Source of the DNA: Procambarus clarkii
Taxonomy: Eukaryota > Arthropoda > Malacostraca > Decapoda > Cambaridae
NCBI RefSeq assembly: GCF_040958095.1
Contig: NC_091217.1
Coordinates: 13,636,354 to 13,700,353, forward strand
Direction: 5' to 3'
Length of the DNA stretch: 64,000 nucleotides
Shown here: positions 58,666 to 64,000 of the stretch, one piece after another
How the letters are laid out: each line of letters starts with the position of its first letter
How positions within the stretch are numbered: the first letter of the stretch is position 1
Notes under the pieces: model-generated
Databases searched by the model: none
What the model was told of the DNA's origin: nothing
Seen by the model: only the letters and a program-made list of their open reading frames with translations
Translations under genes and position numbers: made by a program

Positions 58666-59021
58666 CAACCTGTCTTCTTAAAAATAACGTCGCTTTTGGA
58701 CGTTTACCAGTATGACCGAAAGTGGACGTAATTTGAAAATGAAAAAAAATGAAAATAAATTTGGGATTTTTTTCAACAACAGTAAGATAAGAGTCCCTTG
58801 ATAGGTTAGGTGGCCAGGAAATTCTCATAAAGTTACAAAACATTATGAAAAAGTTAATTGAAAGTTTCCTCGTCTAACCTTATATAGTAAGCTGGACGAT
58901 TCAAACAGAAAACGGGACAGTACGTCACTTTTGTGAGTCGATTTCATTTCAAATTATGTCCAAATTTGGCCATAGTGCGCATACGAGTGAAAAGCGACGT
59001 TATTTTTAAGAGGACGGGTTG
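58666..59021 (-). mobile_element. MITE-like DNA transposon, copy 2 (356 bp)
   Basis: The element starts CAACCTGTCTTCTTAAAAAT and ends with its near reverse complement ATTTTTAAGAGGACGGGTTG. Terminal inverted repeats extend, with indels, for about 90 bp per side (shared AACGTCGCTTTT, TTTGGACATAATTTGAAA-like phrases). A 7-bp direct duplication ACTGACC flanks it (58659-58665 and 59022-59028). There is no coding capacity. A 7-8 bp duplication with CA...TG ends hints at a hAT-related MITE, which is an inference. Confidence 0.82.
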
Positions 59022-59028
59022 ACTGACC

Positions 59029-59889
59029 CCCTTCTGTACTAGGGCAGGGAGATCTGGACTGTGTAGAGCAGACACGCCAAACAGCTCAACCACTTCCACT
59101 TTTACTGTCTCGGCAGACGCCTCCACATGAGGTGGCAGGACCGGACACGGAGGTCTTGAACGGAGGCGGTGTTGCCAGCGTCTTGACCTTTCCCCAGGAC
59201 ACTGGGGCCAGGTGGACAGCCATGTTGTCAGAAGGCTTGACAGCCGACAACATGGTATTGCCGACTGATAGCCAACAGCTGCTGTGTGGAGACTGGTGTC
59301 AGTTGACGGACAGAAGACACGCTGCAATACTGCCTTCAAGGTCACCCTCAAACACCTACACATCAACACCAATACTTGGGAGTTGCTTGTTGAGGAGCAC
59401 AGTCACACAGGGGCCCGTGGGACAGACGGACCACAGGGACTCGGAGGAAACACGTCGTGCACAAAGGTAGAACAACCTGCAGCTCTAGAGTAGCGCCCAC
59501 ACACGTGTCCCCGTGTGGGCGAGCCGTCCCGAGCCCTCATTGGTCTCATCCTCCCTCATGAGACACGCAGCCTCCGACCTTCACCTCATATACTGAAGTC
59601 ATTGTCATCTTCCTCTCCCGGGACCAACAGCATCACACACATGAATTATATTAGGCCGCAGGTAGGCAGTATCCTAACGATGGTTAGGTTAACTTACGTT
59701 TTATCAGCAACATAAATATATAACCTTTTACAGTTCGTAAATATTTAGTAATACAAGAGTACTTTACGATGGTTCATCACACATATTTGTACTTATGACC
59801 TTATCGCCTCGAAAAGTATCATCACTTTAGGAGGAGCAGCTGGAATATGTATGTATGAGCTGGAATATGAATAGTGTGTGTATATATAT
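59029..59889. other. Unassigned, gene-free stretch
   Basis: Small frames (69-142 codons) exist on both strands between 59040 and 59490 but none has a recognisable domain. The tail to 59889 is AT-rich with a short TGTATATATAT tract. Confidence 0.5.
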
Positions 59890-61367
59890 TGTGACGATGT
59901 CCCACCCCTATATTTCTCCTAACCCAGCTCAAAGAGTCATATCTCCATAACCAGAGCGTTCTCTGATATCCAGGGAACATTTTCATGTGTGTGAGACTGT
60001 GGAGCGTTATCAGGTTGGCTGTAAAATTGACATTTAAGTTTGATTATGCAAGGGGCTTACGCCCTTTTGAGTCACAAGATGGCGCCGGGCCACTCTGTTT
60101 CCCGCCAAAGGATTGCGGTGCCTGCCAGCACCTGATTGGCCAGGTAGGATCACGTGCCGGAAGTGACCAATAACGAGAGCCCTTGGGCGGTGTGATGTTA
60201 CGAGGCTGAGGGCTCCAGGGGCGGCTGGCGCCCGGGCGGGCAGAGTACGTCACGGACAGTCACAGAGCGTGGGCGCACTAGAGCTCCGGATTTAGAGGCT
60301 AAAGAGTCCCTACCAGTGGATTTAAGCATCACTTTGATACGGCAGACATTCTGGGAGGTCAATCCGACTCCCGTGGATTGCCAAGAAGCAAGAATTGGCC
60401 GGGTTGGAGAGTCAAGAGCTCTATTATCAAGCGTCTGCAGCAGGGACGAACGTTGGGCTGGAGACGTCTGGAACGCCCAGCGGACCAGGTTCTACATATC
60501 AAGTGAATAGCGACGGCCGGGCCAAATCTACTGGAAGTGAGGAGAGGGGAAGCTGTACTGGACTGCAAGTGTGTCTACAGTGCCAGCGAGAGGAGGAAGA
60601 GGACGGCGCAGGTTCCTGACTCCAGTACCCCGAAGAAGAGGAGGAGGAGGACCGTGCCTGCCGGGTGCGAGGGTGGCGAAGACACGCTACTACAAGGACG
60701 ACTGAGCAACTTGTGTGTTTGGGAAACTGATCAACGGAAAACCAGAAGCCAGGACCAGGAACCTCGTCATCCCTCGCCAGAGGACGAGTCGGCTTCGTAA
60801 AGGAATGAAGTAAGGTAGATAATTATCCCTCCCTTTACCCCTTTGATCTAGGCGAACTAGGATATTTTGTATATCGTGAAAATTTCTTGTTACCATTTAT
60901 TGTGTATGTGACAGTGTTAGGCTAGGAGCCAAGGAACTCATGTAGGCATGAGTTGGTGTGTGTGGAACATAAATGTGTAGACGCGGTGACGTTAGTGTAT
61001 CTGGAAATAGTGGCTGGTGTTCCGAGGGGCCAGAAACGAACTTTGAATCGTCCAGCTGATTGTGTTGCCAGATGTGCGTCCGCTGACTGACAGTTGAACC
61101 CAACCAGCTGACCGTGTTGCCAGAGGCGCAACGAGAAGAGTATTGCTACCATCGGACAATTCCACCTATATTATTATTCCTTATGCAAGTTTATATATTT
61201 TCTTCAGTAAACTTTTAATCTTACCAATGTGTTTGAATGAGCCTCCATTCTCTAGGGCTATTTTGAGGGAAACCATTTATGTCACCTTGCACTGCACCTG
61301 AGATGGCATCCTTGATTTAAGATAACTAATGAGACCACTAACGTGTTGCTGGAACACGAGTATAACA
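59890..61367 (+). mobile_element. Candidate long LTR (1.48 kb)
   Basis: The candidate starts TGTGACGATGTCCC just after a TA tract and ends TATAACA, i.e. TGT...ACA ends. Six bases downstream lies TGGCGACCTTGAACAGAC (61374-61391), which resembles the tRNA-Lys-type primer-binding sites of LTR retrotransposons. A CAAGATGGCGCCGGG phrase (60075) and CAGTAAACTTTTAATC (61205) could be promoter and polyadenylation areas. No second LTR or gag/pol was found, so this is tentative. Confidence 0.4.
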
Positions 61368-61373
61368 CCCAGC

Positions 61374-61391
61374 TGGCGACCTTGAACAGAC
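61374..61391 (+). promoter_or_regulatory. Possible primer-binding site
   Basis: TGGCGACCTTGAACAGAC resembles sites complementary to tRNA-Lys 3' ends and lies 6 bases after the candidate LTR end. Confidence 0.35.
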
Positions 61392-61944
61392 TAGAGAGAG
61401 ATAGAGAGAGTATCCCAGTGTCAAGACGGGCAGGTTCAGCTGTGAGACAGAAGGACTTGAACCTCTCCACTCACTAGGGGCGTAAGGCCAGCCCTTGGTA
61501 GCCTGGGGACCCCAGGGCGAGCAGTTGCACCAGGTCCGGAGGGGCGAAGATCCGTGGGAGCGGCACCAACCATATAAGATAGGAAGGGGTGAGAACTTTG
61601 ACAATATGTATGTGTTGGTTTGAAGGTTATTAATGAAGATGCGCATTAATCACCTTGTGTGCTAACTATCCACCTCGGCTACATGCAAGAGAACACGTCT
61701 GTGGCCGTGTCAGTGACTGAGGGCGATGACTGTTCAGTCTCCTGGTCAACACTGTCAAAGCGCTCATCACCTTGTGTGCTCCAATGATCAATAACTCATC
61801 ATTTACTGTTTATATATATATATATATATATACTGATTACCATTGTATAAATAAATGGTCATGTCTGGATGAAAATAAACTAAAACATTACTTCTCCTCA
61901 ACACGTTTCTCCATCCCATCATAAAACTGTGCCTGGAACAGAAC
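61392..61944. other. Unassigned stretch, possible 5' leader of an LTR element
   Basis: A GA-rich leader (AGAGAGAGATAGAGAGAG) is followed by non-coding DNA and a short (TA)n at 61811-61831. No gag-like frame was found. Confidence 0.4.
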
Positions 61945-62140
61945 TCTCCGCTCTCCCTCCCCCGCTCTCCCTCCCCCTCTCTCCCTCCCCCTCTCTCCCT
62001 CCCCCTCTCTCCCTCCCCCTCTCTCCCTCCCCCTCTCTCCCTCCCCCTCTCTCCCTCCCCCTCTCTCCCTCCCCCTCTCTCCCTCCCCCTCTCTCCCTCC
62101 CCCTCCCTCCCCCTCTCTCCCTCCTCCTCTCTCTCATCCT
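61945..62140. repeat. 14-bp pyrimidine repeat CTCTCTCCCTCCCC (~13 copies)
   Basis: A nearly pure polypyrimidine tract on the plus strand; a mirror-like sequence capable of triplex formation. Confidence 0.93.
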
Positions 62141-62326
62141 GGCTTCCCTCACTCTCTCCTCTCCCCTTCCTTCCCCTCCCCTTCCACAAATCCCTCGCCC
62201 ACCACCAATCACCAGATATGCTAATGAACTCTGGCCCAGGAGAAATCTATTCGGCTTCAGGAATACTATTAAAGCAAATATTGGGCGGGATGCGAACGGT
62301 GACGGCTTGGTCCACACACCCACACA

Positions 62327-62367
62327 GTGCTCAGGCCTCACCTACTGGCTAGGTGAGGCCTGAGCAC
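62327..62367. repeat. Perfect 17-bp hairpin
   Basis: GTGCTCAGGCCTCACCT (62327-62343) and its exact reverse complement (62351-62367) flank a 7-base loop ACTGGCT; a TA-rich tract follows. Confidence 0.88.
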
Positions 62368-62397
62368 AATATATATAAAATATATATATATATATAT

Positions 62398-63084
62398 TGT
62401 GACAATAATCTCCTTCAAGAGATTGAGCCTGCTCTTCCCTCCACAAACACGTCGTTGAAATTATATAAAACGACTATGGAAGACATGTCCAACAACAACA
62501 ACAACACCAGCAAGGCTTGCCAGGGTGAGCAAAACATATGCAGCCAGCCACCTGTTCGGACTCAAACCACCAAACTACATGTTGATCGCTACCGGCTCCG
62601 CTGATTGGTCGCCGGTCTGGCTGCACCTGCACTCGCCCCCCCATACTACTTGATGTCTGGGGTCGCCCCACCCTCCTACCTTAGAATGTTCAGTGCTCTC
62701 GTTGTCACCACTCCTCCCGGCTAGACGCTAGCGTGTACTGAGAGAAGTGGTGGCTTAAAGCCAATATTCCAGCACCTCCCATTTACTTGTATATTGCACT
62801 TCTTGTTATTTTGTCTTAACGTAACTTTTCATTGTGTCATTTAAGTATTCTTATTATTTTGATTGATTGATTTTATTATACAAATTTGTTTGTGCATTTT
62901 ATTCATGTTTTGATTTAATTAACGTAATTAAAATTTCATTGTTAAAGTTTACTTGTGTTTTGTGTGTCTTCTCCTTACCTTACCACAGACGAAGTTCCAG
63001 TTTTTTCTATTTTTTTTTTATAACTATGTGACGAGGCCATACCCCTAGCCTTAAACAGCCGAACTCCAACGCGTTACCGTCACA
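62398..63084 (+). mobile_element. LTR, second copy of the 33797 family; probable 5' LTR
   Basis: The copy starts TGTGACAATAATCTCC and ends TTACCGTCACA, 687 bp, aligning end to end with 33797-34469. Left flank (ATAT) and right flank (AGTT) do not match, so it is not a simple solo LTR. The sequence after it, TGGGGGCCTGTCCTAGGA (63092-63109), resembles a primer-binding site of the tRNA-Pro type found in some retroelements. This fits a 5' LTR with its internal region running to the window end. Confidence 0.8.
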
Positions 63085-64000
63085 AGTTATATGGGGGCCT
63101 GTCCTAGGAGCTTCACTCAGGTACTGGTGCCAAGTGGTAATTTATGGTAAGCGTATTTAACTTTGTTAACGTAGTTTTACTATTTTTCATATTCAATTTC
63201 ATTTTTTATAAGGTGCGGTGTATTGTGCATTACGAGAGTAACATATAGTGAAGGTGAGACAACTTTGGATTACGTGGTGACTGTAGGCCTCAGTCATACT
63301 CTTAATTGGTCATCTCTCCCTCCTTGTTATTACTCGTATTTACCATCTATGTCCCTTGAATATTTCTCATTCTGACAGATCATCATATTGGTACCCTGGT
63401 ACTGTGGTCTGCCCCGGGTCAAGAGTACCCAATCTTCTGCAATCTGACTGTAGGAGGACAAGAGGGCCATAGTTCCTCTAGCTCGAACTTTAGTTGCTGA
63501 ATTGGGACCTCAGCAGCAGTTCTCGTCACAAGTTGACACCTCGCACCCCTACACGTCAGTCAGAGATGATGATACATACAACGGTAGGGAATTAGCTTAT
63601 TTTTTCAGAGCACAAAAGTTCGCTAATTCTGTAAGTATCATATTAAATTCAGTGGGAAAAACTTGCTTTATGTCCTATAGAGACTTGGCAAGGTATGCCT
63701 ACATCCTTGGACTACCAATTTTACTTTGAAGCATTTAACTGTTTCATTTGTTTTCGAAACTTTGTTTCATTTGTTAGTAGGATTTTCTTGCCCTTATTCT
63801 CTTACATGAGTACCGGGTACAAGATTTCCTGCGCCCTTGATTTAATTTAATCATTTAATATCTTTCACTTAACGTTAATTGTTAAAGATCACACAGGATA
63901 GGTACCAGTTGCCACGTTGTCCTGTTTCTGACATTTCACTATTGAATATTCGTGTACCTTTATTTGCTAATTTCACCATGTTTCGTCTCCAAACTTTCCG
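63085..64000 (+). mobile_element. Probable internal region of an LTR retrotransposon (5' part)
   Basis: This follows the LTR and the primer-binding-site-like sequence. It is a ~900-bp AT-rich leader with one 75-codon frame (63502-63729) that I do not recognise. An ATG in good context (CACCATGTTTC, 63978) opens at the very end and could start gag, but only ~8 codons are visible. The assignment rests on position, not on protein similarity. Confidence 0.45.

Noticed and set aside
58944..59372. A 142-codon minus-strand frame as a host gene
   Set aside because: It overlaps the MITE end and has no recognisable domain.

Overview
This is a eukaryotic, non-genic window made almost entirely of minisatellite arrays and transposable elements. 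No host protein-coding gene, rRNA, functional tRNA, operon or CRISPR could be supported. The LINE reverse-transcriptase type, the tRNA-derived SINEs with a shared internal core, the abundance of (CA)n/(TA)n and the very long minisatellites suggest an arthropod, most likely a decapod crustacean such as a crayfish, lobster or shrimp. That assignment is an inference from family resemblance and was not checked by a search.

Layout. 1-6590 is a 38-bp minisatellite with a large internal duplication. 6.7-9.4 kb holds a 26-bp and a ~35-bp C-rich array. 9.4-14.4 kb is one (CCA)n/GTTACA variable repeat split by two solo LTRs, each with a clean target-site duplication. 14.4-16.1 kb is a decayed LINE ending in (CA)n. 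16.3-17.5 kb is a 34-bp array. 17.5-20.6 kb is mostly unassigned DNA with (TA)n and a SINE. 20.6-24.3 kb holds four different minisatellites in a row (~36, 25, 32 and 13 bp). 24.36-27.13 kb is a broken endonuclease/RT LINE. 28.06-31.40 kb holds two LINEs on the minus strand, head to tail and joined through (CA)n; the downstream one keeps an open RT frame. 31.4-34.9 kb is old, internally repetitive DNA carrying a third solo LTR. 34.9-43.85 kb is a ~9 kb G-rich array. 44.3-45.9 kb has small repeats, a LINE fragment and a 29-bp array. 46-49.1 kb has a SINE, a retroelement-like tail and hairpins. 49.1-51.9 kb is a nearly perfect 20-bp array and 52.0-53.5 kb a 30-bp array. 53.5-59.0 kb contains two copies of a MITE-like element, LINE relics, a 20-bp array and an inverted pair of tRNA-like sequences. 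59.9-64.0 kb contains LTR retroelement pieces, ending in what looks like a 5' LTR, a primer-binding site and the start of an internal region that runs off the window.

How the parts relate. Minisatellites act as insertion sites for retroelements, and LINE ends repeatedly coincide with CA microsatellites, so both the 5' junctions and the 3' tails lie in simple repeats. The very long open frames in the arrays (up to ~1200 codons) are artefacts of tandem repetition. The main new material is structural: nested-insertion chronology, array-internal segmental duplications, a MITE family defined by two copies, and an LTR family defined by one solo LTR and one probable 5' LTR.
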